DNA of 64,000 nt from Maritimibacter sp. (GTDB lineage Bacteria > Pseudomonadota > Alphaproteobacteria > Rhodobacterales > Rhodobacteraceae): contig CP051232.1 in the NCBI GenBank assembly GCA_017792445.1, positions 1,798,001-1,862,000 on the forward strand, in the 5' to 3' direction. Below the pieces are notes generated by a model. It did no database searches and was not told the origin of the DNA. It saw nothing but the letters and a program-made list of their open reading frames with translations. Positions 1 to 7,287 of the stretch are shown piece after piece. The position numbers and the translations under genes are program-made. Positions within the stretch are counted from its first letter, which is position 1. Each line of letters starts with the position of its first letter.

Positions 1-611
1 TGTCAGAGCCGTACCGCATGTTCACGTCGCGGGCCGAGTTCCGTCTTTCTCTGCGGGCGGACAACGCGGATCAGCGCCTGACACCTTTGGGCGTAGAGGT
101 CGGTTGTGTTGGCGAAACCCGCCGTGTGGCGTTCGAGGAAAAGCGCGACGCGTTGGAAGCGGGCAGGGCGGCGCTGGAAGCTCTTTCGCTTTCACCGCGC
201 GAGGCGGCAGAGCATGGGATGCCGGTCGGTCAGGATGGCCGTCGCCGCAATGGGTTCGAACTGCTGGCCTTCCCCGATATCACCTTCGATCAGCTTGATG
301 GGCTAAGCGAGGGGGTGGATACGATTACTCCTGACATCCGCGAACAGATCGCTCGCGATGCGCTTTACGCCAATTACGTCGCTCGACAGGCGCAGGATGT
401 TCAGGCAATGCGCCGGGACGAGGAAACGCGGATTCCAGATGATTTCCGCTATGAAGGGCTGCAAGGCCTGTCCAACGAGCTTTCGGCAAAGCTTCAGCGG
501 GTTCGACCGGAGACAATCGCGCAAGCTGGCCGTGTAGAGGGAATGACCCCGGCCGCCTTGACCTTGCTTCTTGCCAAGCTGCGGCAGGCAGATCGTAAGA
601 AATCGGCATGA
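1..611 (+). CDS. mnmG: MnmG (GidA), C-terminal part of tRNA uridine-5-carboxymethylaminomethyl modification enzyme
   Basis: This is the 3' end of a gene that begins before the window; the reading frame starts at base 3 and about 202 residues are present. The run SEPYRMFTSRAEFRLSLRAD followed by DNADQRLTPLG is the MnmG family signature just upstream of the helical C-terminal domain that docks the partner GTPase MnmE. MnmG uses FAD and methylenetetrahydrofolate with MnmE to modify the wobble uridine of several tRNAs in the cytoplasm. The stop codon overlaps the rsmG start by four bases (ATGA), the usual mnmG-rsmG arrangement. Only the FAD-binding N-terminal part is missing, because of the window edge. 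Confidence 0.95.
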   Translation, partial: SEPYRMFTSRAEFRLSLRADNADQRLTPLGVEVGCVGETRRVAFEEKRDALEAGRAALEALSLSPREAAEHGMPVGQDGRRRNGFELLAFPDITFDQLDGLSEGVDTITPDIREQIARDALYANYVARQAQDVQAMRRDEETRIPDDFRYEGLQGLSNELSAKLQRVRPETIAQAGRVEGMTPAALTLLLAKLRQADRKKSA

Positions 612-1234
612 GCAGCGAGGAAGCGGCGCTTCTGGCGCATGTGGATGTTTCACGTGAAACATTGGATCGGCTGGGCGCATATGCCGAGCTGATCCGCAAA
701 TGGAACCCGACGATCAATCTGGTGGCAAAATCCACACTGGATGACGTGTGGGACCGCCATTTCCTTGATTCAGCCGCTGCGTTCACCGCTGCCAACCCCA
801 AATCCGGACGCTGGGTGGACATGGGCAGCGGCGGAGGCTTTCCCGGAGCCGTGGTCGCGATCCTTGCCGCTGAACTTGCGCCTGACCTTCAGGTTACCTG
901 CATCGAGTCCGACGTCCGCAAGGCATCGTTTCTGCGCACGCTGGCAACGCAGTTGCAGATCCCGCTTGGCGTTCTGTCCCGCCGGATCGAGGACACGCCA
1001 CCGCAGAACGCGGACTTTCTTTCGGCCCGCGCGTTGTCGCCGCTGAAGCTTCTTCTGACCCATTGCGAACGCCACCTGTCGCCCGAAGGACGCGGGGTAT
1101 TCCTGAAAGGGGAAAGCTGGCGGCAAGAGGTCGACGAAGCGCTTGAAACCTTCCGGTTCTCGGTCGACAACAGGCCGAGCCCCACCCATCCCGGATCTGC
1201 GATTCTCGTTGTCGGAGACATCTCGCGTGCTTGA
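608..1234 (+). CDS. rsmG: RsmG (GidB), 16S rRNA m7G methyltransferase
   Basis: This 208-residue protein has the family's usual length. It carries the SAM-binding motif VDMGSGGGFPG near residue 75 and an early WNPTINLVAKST segment typical of RsmG, which makes the N7-methylguanosine at about position 527 of 16S rRNA. Loss of the family enzyme gives low-level streptomycin resistance. The ATG at 608 overlaps the mnmG stop, so the two are probably translationally coupled. The codons for residues DVSRETL (near residue 14) contain a perfect parS site, so this stretch is under both protein and DNA-binding constraint. The 3' end overlaps the parA start by eight bases. Confidence 0.95.
   Translation: MSSEEAALLAHVDVSRETLDRLGAYAELIRKWNPTINLVAKSTLDDVWDRHFLDSAAAFTAANPKSGRWVDMGSGGGFPGAVVAILAAELAPDLQVTCIESDVRKASFLRTLATQLQIPLGVLSRRIEDTPPQNADFLSARALSPLKLLLTHCERHLSPEGRGVFLKGESWRQEVDEALETFRFSVDNRPSPTHPGSAILVVGDISRA
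646..661. promoter_or_regulatory. parS centromere site (ParB binding site)
   Basis: The 16-base perfect palindrome TGTTTCACGTGAAACA matches the canonical bacterial parS consensus at every position. It lies inside the rsmG reading frame, about 1.4 kb upstream of parB. ParB binds such sites as a dimer, loads as a CTP-dependent clamp and spreads, giving the nucleoprotein complex that ParA segregates. I found no second full site in the window; only half-sites such as CACGTGAAAC near 15,210 occur. Confidence 0.93.
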
Positions 1235-2036
1235 CGCCATTCGCCCGAAGACCCCCAAAATTATCGCCATCGCCAACCAAAAAGGCGGCGTTGGCAAGAC
1301 CACCACAGCCATCAACCTTGGCGCCGCGCTGGTCGATGACGGATACAACGTCCTGCTGGTCGACCTTGACCCGCAAGGCAACGCCTCGACCGGACTGGGG
1401 ATCGAACCCGACGAGCGGACCCATACGACCTACGATCTGCTGCTGGAAGATTCCGATCTTGAGGATGTGATCCTGAAGACCGACATCGACGGGCTATGGA
1501 TTGCGCCGGCGACCACCGATCTAAGTTCGGCGGATATCGAGATGGTCGCGAATGAAAAGCGGTCCTTCTTGCTGCACGATGCGCTGAGACAGCCCGCGAT
1601 TGACCGCTATAACCTGGATTACATCCTGATTGACTGCCCGCCGTCGCTAAGCCTGCTGACCGTCAACGCGATGGTCGCGGCGCATTCGGTGCTTGTGCCG
1701 CTTCAGTCAGAGTTCTTCGCGTTGGAAGGCCTGTCTCAATTGATGCTGACGATCCGCGAAGTCCGAGGCTCGGCAAACCCGAACCTGCGGATCGAGGGCG
1801 TTGTGCTGACCATGTACGACGGGCGGAACAACCTGTCGCAGCAGGTCGAGAACGACGCGCGGTCGAACCTGGGCGAGTTGGTGTTCGACACCGTGGTGCC
1901 CCGGAACGTCCGCGTCAGCGAGGCGCCGTCCTTCGCAATTCCGGTTCTGGAGTACGATCCAAGCTCGAAAGGCAGCCAAGCCTATCGCGCGCTGGCACAA
2001 GAACTGGTATCCCGGCATCAGGCCGTCGCGAAATAA
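1227..2036 (+). CDS. parA: ParA, chromosome-partitioning ATPase
   Basis: This Walker-type ATPase (about 269 residues) drives movement of ParB-parS complexes. Near its N-terminus is the deviant Walker A motif NQKGGVGKTTT, followed by the Walker B-like LIDCPPSLSLLTVNA around residue 135 and the conserved LQSEFFALEGLSQL. I chose the GTG at 1227 because it gives the usual short N-terminus (LDAIRPKTPKIIAIANQKGG) and has a GGAG about ten bases upstream. An in-frame ATG at 1143 would add 28 unlikely residues inside rsmG. The gene overlaps the rsmG end by eight bases and is followed eleven bases later by parB, giving one operon from mnmG to parB. Confidence 0.95.
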   Translation: MLDAIRPKTPKIIAIANQKGGVGKTTTAINLGAALVDDGYNVLLVDLDPQGNASTGLGIEPDERTHTTYDLLLEDSDLEDVILKTDIDGLWIAPATTDLSSADIEMVANEKRSFLLHDALRQPAIDRYNLDYILIDCPPSLSLLTVNAMVAAHSVLVPLQSEFFALEGLSQLMLTIREVRGSANPNLRIEGVVLTMYDGRNNLSQQVENDARSNLGELVFDTVVPRNVRVSEAPSFAIPVLEYDPSSKGSQAYRALAQELVSRHQAVAK

Positions 2037-2047
2037 GGGGCAACGTC

Positions 2048-2941
2048 ATGGCAGAGAAAAAACCGAGGGGTCTGGGACGCGGGCTGTCGGCGCTGATGGC
2101 GGACGTGCCCGCGACGACAGCCACGGCGGACGGAAACGCGAAGGCGCCTGCCGCCGAGCGGATGATCCCGATCGAACAGATCCGCCCCAACCCCGACCAG
2201 CCGCGCCGCAAGTTCACCGAGGAACAGCTGCACGAGCTGGCGAAGTCCATCGAGGAACGCGGTGTGATCCAGCCGCTGATCCTGCGAGCCGTCGAGGATG
2301 GCATGTACGAGATCGTCGCCGGTGAACGCCGCTGGCGCGCCTCGCAGATCGCGCGGCTGCACGAGGTTCCGGCCATCGTGCGCCAGTACAACGACACCGA
2401 GGTTCTGGAAGTCGCGATTATCGAGAACATCCAGCGTGCCGATCTGGATCCGGTGGAAGAAGCCGCGGGTTATCGGCAGCTGATGGAGCGGTTCGGCCAT
2501 ACGCAAGAAAAGATCGCCGAGGCGCTGGGGAAAAGCCGCAGCCATATCGCGAACTCGATGCGCCTGCTGAACCTGCCGATCGAAGTGCAGGACATGCTGT
2601 CGGACGGTACGCTGTCCGCCGGTCACGCGCGGGCGCTGATCACCACCGAGAACCCGTTGGAACTGGCGCGGCAGGTCGTGTCGAAGGGGCTGTCTGTCCG
2701 CGAGACCGAGCGGCTGGTCAAGAAGGCTTCGGAGCCTCCCGCGCCGAAGCGGCAAAGCGCGCCGTCGGTGTCCGAGAAGGATGCCGACACACGGGCGCTG
2801 GAGTCGGACCTGTCGGCAGCCATCGGGATGAAGACGCGGATCGACCACAAGCCGGGCGGCGAGGCCGGGCGCGTGACCATCGAATATGCGACGCTTGAGG
2901 AACTGGACGAGCTTTGTCAGGTGCTGTCGCGCGGACGCTAA
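2048..2941 (+). CDS. parB: ParB, chromosome-partitioning CTPase and parS-binding protein
   Basis: This 297-residue protein begins EKKPRGLGRGLSALM, the typical ParB N-terminus that stimulates ParA. The CTP-binding/ParB-N region carries IRPNPDQPRRKF and the GERRWRA motif near residue 95. A helix-turn-helix that reads parS follows (EKIAEALGKSRSHIANSMRLL), and the C-terminus is the dimerisation domain. The ribosome site AGGGG lies just upstream of the ATG. It is the last gene of the segregation operon and its target parS lies in rsmG. A repeat with two hairpins sits directly after the stop. Confidence 0.96.
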   Translation: MAEKKPRGLGRGLSALMADVPATTATADGNAKAPAAERMIPIEQIRPNPDQPRRKFTEEQLHELAKSIEERGVIQPLILRAVEDGMYEIVAGERRWRASQIARLHEVPAIVRQYNDTEVLEVAIIENIQRADLDPVEEAAGYRQLMERFGHTQEKIAEALGKSRSHIANSMRLLNLPIEVQDMLSDGTLSAGHARALITTENPLELARQVVSKGLSVRETERLVKKASEPPAPKRQSAPSVSEKDADTRALESDLSAAIGMKTRIDHKPGGEAGRVTIEYATLEELDELCQVLSRGR

Positions 2942-2948
2942 GCGGGCA

Positions 2949-3007
2949 GGGGGCTCTGCCCCCAAGCCCTTCGGGCTTTCCCCCGGGATATTTTTAGGCC
3001 GAAGAGG
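2949..3007. repeat. Dispersed intergenic repeat copy 1, double hairpin between convergent genes
   Basis: The spacer between parB and the convergent hemW contains GGGGGC-TCT-GCCCCC (2949-2963), then AAGCCC-TTC-GGGCTT (2964-2978), then CCCCCGGGATATTTTTAG and CCGAAGAGG up to the hemW stop. A closely matching copy lies at 7228-7285 and a divergent one at 50381-50432. All three lie between convergent genes, so a role as bidirectional terminator is the simplest reading. Confidence 0.75.
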
Positions 3008-4156
3008 CTAGGGTATCAGCTCTCGCAGGATTGCGTTGAGCAGGGGCCGGCCTTCGCGCGTGACGCGGAGGGTATCGCCGCTTGTCTCGATCAGACCGAG
3101 GTCGATGAGGTTCGACAGATCGGGCGGAGTGCCGCCGATTTCTGCGTACCGTACCATATCTATGCCTTCCGAAAGCCTTAACCCCATCATGAGGTATTCC
3201 GTGGCCTGTTCTTCAGTTGGGACGGGCGTGCGGGACTGTTCGCCGCTGCCTTTGGTTTCCACCAGGTCCAGCCATTTGCCGGGGGCAAGCGGCGTGTCCG
3301 TCGCGATCCGCGTGCCGTCAAGGCTAAGCCGTCCATGCGCGCCGGGGCCAAGTCCGACCCAGTCGCCGGATTGCCAATAGATCTTGTTGTGCCGGGATTC
3401 GGCGCCGGGGCGGGCGTGGTTCGAGATCTCGTAAGCCGGAAGCCCATGGGCTTCGGCGATCTCCTGCGTGGCGAAGTACATATCGGCGGCGCTGTCGTCG
3501 TCAGGCAGGCCGCGCAGCAATCCGCGCTGGTGCCGGGCGCCGAAGGCGGTGCCGTCCTCGATGGTCAGTTGGTACAGCGACAGGTGATCGAGCGCCATCG
3601 ACAGCGCCTGGGTCAGTTCGGCGCGCCAGGCGTCGAGGGTCTGGTTCTGACGGGCGTAGATCAGGTCGAAACTGACGCGGTCGAAGGTATTGCGGGCGAT
3701 GTCGAAGGCGGCGCGGGCCTCGGCCACGGAATGCAGGCGGCCAAGCGCCTTCAGGTCCGCATCGTTCAGCGCCTGCACGCCCATCGACACGCGGTTCACC
3801 CCGGCATCGCGGTAGCCCGCAAACCGGCCCGCTTCCACCGAACCGGGGTTGGCTTCCAGCGAAACCTCGAGATCGTTGGCGAGCGTCCAGTGCCGGCCCA
3901 CCGCATCGAGGATCGCGCCGACCGTTTCCGGGTCCATCAGGCTGGGGGTGCCGCCACCGAAGAACACCGTCGACACCACGCGGTCGGGCGTTTCGGCGGC
4001 AGAGCGGGCAAGGTCGGTTAGGTAGGCGTCACGCCACCGGGCCTGATCGATGTGCTCGGCGACGTGAGAGTTGAAGTCGCAGTAGGGGCATTTCGACTGG
4101 CAGAAGGGCCAGTGAACGTACAGGCCGAAGCCGCCCGCCTGCCAGTTTTCAGGCAA
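3008..4156 (-). CDS. hemW: HemW, radical SAM heme chaperone (oxygen-independent coproporphyrinogen oxidase-like)
   Basis: This radical SAM protein of about 382 residues has its 4Fe-4S motif as CQSKCPYC close to the N-terminus, in the context [20 protein letters not shown]. That CxxxCxxC spacing plus a short N-terminus marks HemW, a heme-binding chaperone, rather than the oxidase Hem[20 protein letters not shown] and SMGVQALND follow as expected. I chose the TTG at 4156, which gives LPENWQAGG at the N-terminus; a frame open to 4363 would run deep into rdgB and has no homologous look. The gene overlaps the 3' end of rdgB by eight bases, so rph-rdgB-hemW form one operon. Confidence 0.9.
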   Translation of the reverse strand: MPENWQAGGFGLYVHWPFCQSKCPYCDFNSHVAEHIDQARWRDAYLTDLARSAAETPDRVVSTVFFGGGTPSLMDPETVGAILDAVGRHWTLANDLEVSLEANPGSVEAGRFAGYRDAGVNRVSMGVQALNDADLKALGRLHSVAEARAAFDIARNTFDRVSFDLIYARQNQTLDAWRAELTQALSMALDHLSLYQLTIEDGTAFGARHQRGLLRGLPDDDSAADMYFATQEIAEAHGLPAYEISNHARPGAESRHNKIYWQSGDWVGLGPGAHGRLSLDGTRIATDTPLAPGKWLDLVETKGSGEQSRTPVPTEEQATEYLMMGLRLSEGIDMVRYAEIGGTPPDLSNLIDLGLIETSGDTLRVTREGRPLLNAILRELIP

Positions 4157-4757
4157 AGCAGCCCGCGACCAGTTTCGCGAAAGCGTCAGCGCGGTGCGAC
4201 ATGCCGTGTTTCTTCCGCGGGTCCATCTCGCCGAAGGTTTCGGTCTCGCCATCGGGCAGGAAGATCGGATCGAACCCGAAGCCTTCGCTGCCGCGCATGG
4301 GCCAGACGACCTGACCGGTGACCTTGCCCTCGAAGATCTCGTCGTGGCCATCGGGCCATGCAAGGCAGAGGGTGCAGTTGAACGCGGCGGTGCGCGGCGT
4401 CTCGGCGTCGCGTTCTTCCAGCATGGTCCAGACCTTCGTCATCGCCATCGGAAAGTCGCGCCCGTTCGGGGTTTCGGCCCAATCGGCGGTGTAGACGCCG
4501 GGCTGGCCGCCCAGCGCGTCCACGGTGATGCCGCTGTCGTCGCTAAGCGCCGGAAGGCCGGTGCCCTTGGCGGCGAAATGCGCCTTGATGCGGGCGTTGC
4601 CGGCGAAGGTATCCTCGGTCTCAGCGGGTTCTTCGAGGCCGTAGTCGGCGGCAGAAGCCACCGACACGCCGAAGGGTTCCAACAGCGCCCGGATCTCGCG
4701 GATCTTGCCCGCGTTGTGCGAGGCGATCACCAGCTTGTCGCCGTCGAAGCGTCGCAT
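4149..4757 (-). CDS. rdgB: RdgB/HAM1 non-canonical purine NTP pyrophosphatase (dITP/XTPase)
   Basis: This 202-residue enzyme hydrolyses dITP, ITP and XTP to monophosphates and so keeps deaminated purines out of DNA and RNA. Near the start is [17 protein letters not shown], followed by [20 protein letters not shown] around residue 70 and [12 protein letters not shown] around residue 155, all hallmarks of the family with the catalytic and metal-binding acidic residues in place. Its ATG overlaps the rph stop by one base (TGATG), and hemW overlaps its end. The length matches the family. Confidence 0.95.
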   Translation of the reverse strand: MRRFDGDKLVIASHNAGKIREIRALLEPFGVSVASAADYGLEEPAETEDTFAGNARIKAHFAAKGTGLPALSDDSGITVDALGGQPGVYTADWAETPNGRDFPMAMTKVWTMLEERDAETPRTAAFNCTLCLAWPDGHDEIFEGKVTGQVVWPMRGSEGFGFDPIFLPDGETETFGEMDPRKKHGMSHRADAFAKLVAGCFA

Positions 4758-5467
4758 CAGGACACCGCGGCCTTCTGCGCGGCGACCAGTTCGCCGACGC
4801 CTTTCTGGGCGAGGCCAAGCAGTTCGTTCATCTCGTCCATCGAGAAGGTCGCGCCCTCGGCGGACATCTGAACCTCGACCAGACGGCCCGAGCCGGTGAG
4901 GACGAAGTTGCCGTCAACGCCTGCTTCGCTGTCCTCGGGGTAATCGAGATCCAGCACCGGTTGCCCTGCGTAGACACCGCATGACACCGCCGCGATGGGG
5001 TCGACCAGGGGATCGGTGATGATGTCCCCGGCCTTCATCAGCTTGTTGACCGCAAGCCGCAGCGCGATCCAGCCGCCGGTGATCGAGGCGCAGCGGGTGC
5101 CGCCGTCGGCCTGGATCACGTCGCAGTCGATGGTGATCTGGCGCTCGCCCAGCGCCACGCGGTCGACGCCGGCGCGTAGGGCACGACCGATCAGGCGCTG
5201 GATTTCCTGGGTGCGGCCCGACTGGCCGTTCTTCGCCTCGCGGCGCATCCGGGTGTTGGTGGCGCGGGGCAGCATGCCGTATTCGGCTGTGACCCAGCCC
5301 AGCCCGGTGTTCTTCAGGAACGGGGGCACGCGCTCTTCCAGCGAGGCGGTGCACAGAACGTGGGTCTCGCCGCACTTGATCAGGCAGGAGCCTTCGGCGT
5401 GGCGGGTGAAATCGGTTTCGATGGAGATCTCGCGCATCTGATCGAGCGCGCGGCCAGAGGGTCGCAT
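4757..5467 (-). CDS. rph: RNase PH, phosphorolytic tRNA 3'-end nuclease
   Basis: This 236-residue protein opens [14 protein letters not shown], the typical RNase PH start, and contains [36 protein letters not shown] and QIQRLIGR-like arginine-rich motifs, then [18 protein letters not shown]. It trims tRNA precursors using phosphate. The length is standard. A ribosome site AAGGA lies seven bases before the ATG. It is the first gene of the rph-rdgB-hemW operon and is divergent from hrcA, a common alphaproteobacterial arrangement. Confidence 0.96.
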   Translation of the reverse strand: MRPSGRALDQMREISIETDFTRHAEGSCLIKCGETHVLCTASLEERVPPFLKNTGLGWVTAEYGMLPRATNTRMRREAKNGQSGRTQEIQRLIGRALRAGVDRVALGERQITIDCDVIQADGGTRCASITGGWIALRLAVNKLMKAGDIITDPLVDPIAAVSCGVYAGQPVLDLDYPEDSEAGVDGNFVLTGSGRLVEVQMSAEGATFSMDEMNELLGLAQKGVGELVAAQKAAVS

Positions 5468-5481
5468 TCGGGGTCCTTCCT

Positions 5482-5496
5482 ATCCGGTTGCCGGAT
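5482..5496. promoter_or_regulatory. Inverted repeat upstream of rph
   Basis: ATCCGG-TTG-CCGGAT is a perfect 6-base-arm inverted repeat 15 bases upstream of the rph start codon. It could be a small hairpin in the rph leader or a regulator site. Nothing else in the sequence decides between these. Confidence 0.3.
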
Positions 5497-5531
5497 GCTT
5501 ACCTGCGCCCCAAGGCGGGACGCAAGCATGA

Positions 5532-5561
5532 TTGACGCTGGCGGCCTATGCCTTTTAATAC
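5532..5561 (+). promoter_or_regulatory. Candidate sigma-70-type promoter for hrcA-grpE
   Basis: TTGACG (5532-5537) is followed after 17-18 bases by TTAATA/TAATAC (5555-5561), 15 bases before the hrcA ATG. No CIRCE inverted repeat (TTAGCACTC/GAGTGCTAA) and no clear heat-shock sigma-32 site is visible, so this operon looks constitutive rather than self-repressed here. Confidence 0.45.
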
Positions 5562-5576
5562 CGAGGGCTTTCGCAG

Positions 5577-6650
5577 ATGACCGAGATGACGGACACATCG
5601 AAAATCCTGACAGAGTTGAACGACCGGAGCCGCGAGGTTTTCCGGCGGGTTGTCGAAGGCTACCTTGAAAGCGGCGAGCCGGTAGGGTCGCGCACCCTGA
5701 CCCGGACGATGTCCGAAAAGGTGTCGGCGGCGACGATCCGCAACGTGATGCAGGATCTTGAATATCTTGGGCTGCTGGACAGCCCGCATGTGTCGGCGGG
5801 GCGCATTCCGACGCAGCAGGGGCTGCGGATGTTCGTGGACGGTCTTTTGGAGGTCACCGAACTGGACGCGGGGGACCGCGAGAAGATCGACGCAACGCTG
5901 GGCAACAACCGGCGCGACGTGGGGTCGATGCTGGATCGCGTGGGCTCTGCGCTGTCGGGGCTCACGGCGGGGGCGAGCCTTGTGCTGGCGCCGAAGCACG
6001 AGGCGCCGATCAAGCATGTCGAGTTCGTGTCGCTGTCGCCGGACCGGGCGCTGGTGGTGTTGGTCTTCGCCGACGGTCACGTGGAAAACCGCGTGTTCAA
6101 TCCGCCGATGGGGCAGACACCGTCCTCGCTTCGGGAGGCGGCGAATTTCCTGAACGCCATCGCCGAGGGGCGCACGGTGTCGGAACTGCGCGAGCGGTTC
6201 GAGGCCGAGGTGAAGAAGCGGCGGCAGGAGCTGAACGACCTTGCGCGCGAATTCGTCGAGACCGGCGCCGCGATCTGGGAAAACGAAGGCGACCGCTATG
6301 AGCGGCTGATCGTGCGGGGCCGGGCGAATCTGCTGGGGCTGGAGAGCGAGGCCGAAGACCTGGAGCGGATCCGGAACCTGTTCGACGATCTGGAACGCAA
6401 GCGCGATATCGCCGAGTTCCTGGAACTGACCGACGAAGGCGAGGGTGTGCGCATTTTTATCGGTTCCGAGAACAAGCTTTTCTCACTTTCGGGTTCCTCT
6501 TTGGTGGTCTCTCCTTATATGAACGCTGACCGAAAGATCATCGGCGCCGTGGGTGTCATCGGGCCGACGCGACTGAACTATGGACGTATCGTGCCGATCG
6601 TGGACTACACGGCGCAACTTGTCGGACGACTGATCTCCGACCGAGGCTGA
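5577..6650 (+). CDS. hrcA: HrcA, heat-shock transcriptional repressor
   Basis: This 357-residue repressor normally binds CIRCE operators upstream of groESL and releases when chaperonin is overloaded. The N-terminal winged helix shows LNDRSREVFRRVVEGYLESG, then PVGSRTL and SAATIRNVMQDLE, ending in SPHVSAGRIPTQQGLRMFVD; all are family signatures. The C-terminal GAF-like half contains IFIGSEN and VVSPY...GAVGVIGPTRLNYGRI. The first ATG (5577) is preceded by GAGGG nine bases upstream; a second ATG at 5583 is possible. grpE follows eleven bases later in the same operon. The CIRCE sites it would bind are not in this window. Confidence 0.94.
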   Translation: MTEMTDTSKILTELNDRSREVFRRVVEGYLESGEPVGSRTLTRTMSEKVSAATIRNVMQDLEYLGLLDSPHVSAGRIPTQQGLRMFVDGLLEVTELDAGDREKIDATLGNNRRDVGSMLDRVGSALSGLTAGASLVLAPKHEAPIKHVEFVSLSPDRALVVLVFADGHVENRVFNPPMGQTPSSLREAANFLNAIAEGRTVSELRERFEAEVKKRRQELNDLAREFVETGAAIWENEGDRYERLIVRGRANLLGLESEAEDLERIRNLFDDLERKRDIAEFLELTDEGEGVRIFIGSENKLFSLSGSSLVVSPYMNADRKIIGAVGVIGPTRLNYGRIVPIVDYTAQLVGRLISDRG

Positions 6651-6660
6651 GAGGATTGAG

Positions 6661-7227
6661 ATGGCAGAGCAGAAGCGTGACGAAATGCCGGATATCGACC
6701 TGAGCACGCTGGAAGAGCTGGCGGCGGAAGAGCCTACGGAAGCCGAACTGGCGGCGGCCGACGAGGTGGAACAGCTTCGCGCCGAACGCGACGACATGCG
6801 CGACCGTTTCATGCGGGCGCTGGCGGACGCCGAGAACATGCGCAAGCGCGCGGACCGCGACCGGCGCGAGGCCGAGAACTATGGCGGGTCGAAGCTGGCC
6901 CGCGACATGCTGCCCGTCTACGACAACCTTGCGCGTGCGCTGGAAGCGGCGGACGAGGAAGTGCGCGAGGGCAAGAAGGCGCTGATCGAGGGCATCGAGC
7001 TGACGATGCGCGAGCTGCTTAACGTGTTCAAGAAGCACGGCATCGAGATCGTGGAACCGCAGGTGGGCGACAAGTTCGACCCGCAGCATCACCAGGCGAT
7101 GTTCGAGGCCCCGGTGCCGGGCACCAAGCAGGGCGAGATCATCCAGGTCAGCCAGGTTGGGTTCATGATCCACGACCGTCTGCTGCGCCCTGCGCAGGTG
7201 GGTGTGTCCTCCACCCCGGCGTCGTAA
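6661..7227 (+). CDS. grpE: GrpE, DnaK nucleotide exchange factor
   Basis: This 188-residue co-chaperone ejects ADP from DnaK. The N-terminal half is acidic and coiled-coil forming (about residues 20-100, rich in EL, AE and RD heptads, with RFMRALADAENMRKRADRDR). The C-terminal beta wing carries FDPQHHQAMFE and IIQVSQVGFMIHDRLLRPAQVGV, the family signature. AGGA precedes the ATG by six bases. It follows hrcA, as in many alphaproteobacteria; dnaK and dnaJ are not adjacent. A repeat with terminator-like hairpins follows the stop directly. Confidence 0.96.
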   Translation: MAEQKRDEMPDIDLSTLEELAAEEPTEAELAAADEVEQLRAERDDMRDRFMRALADAENMRKRADRDRREAENYGGSKLARDMLPVYDNLARALEAADEEVREGKKALIEGIELTMRELLNVFKKHGIEIVEPQVGDKFDPQHHQAMFEAPVPGTKQGEIIQVSQVGFMIHDRLLRPAQVGVSSTPAS

Positions 7228-7285
7228 GGGGGCTCTGCCCCCCGGCCTGCGGCCTCCCCCCGGGATATTTGTAGTCCGAAGAAGG
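7228..7285. repeat. Dispersed intergenic repeat copy 2, double hairpin between convergent genes
   Basis: The spacer between grpE and the convergent mutS holds GGGGGC-TCT-GCCCCC (7228-7242), GGCC-TGC-GGCC (7244-7254), then CCCCCGGGATATTTGTAG and CCGAAGAAGG, reaching to within a few bases of the mutS stop. It aligns almost base for base with copy 1 at 2949-3007 in the same orientation. The middle hairpin differs but keeps its shape, which suggests selection on structure. Confidence 0.78.
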
Positions 7286-7287
7286 GC

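Noticed and set aside
5468-5576. CIRCE operator before hrcA
   Set aside because: No TTAGCACTC-N9-GAGTGCTAA or close variant is present.
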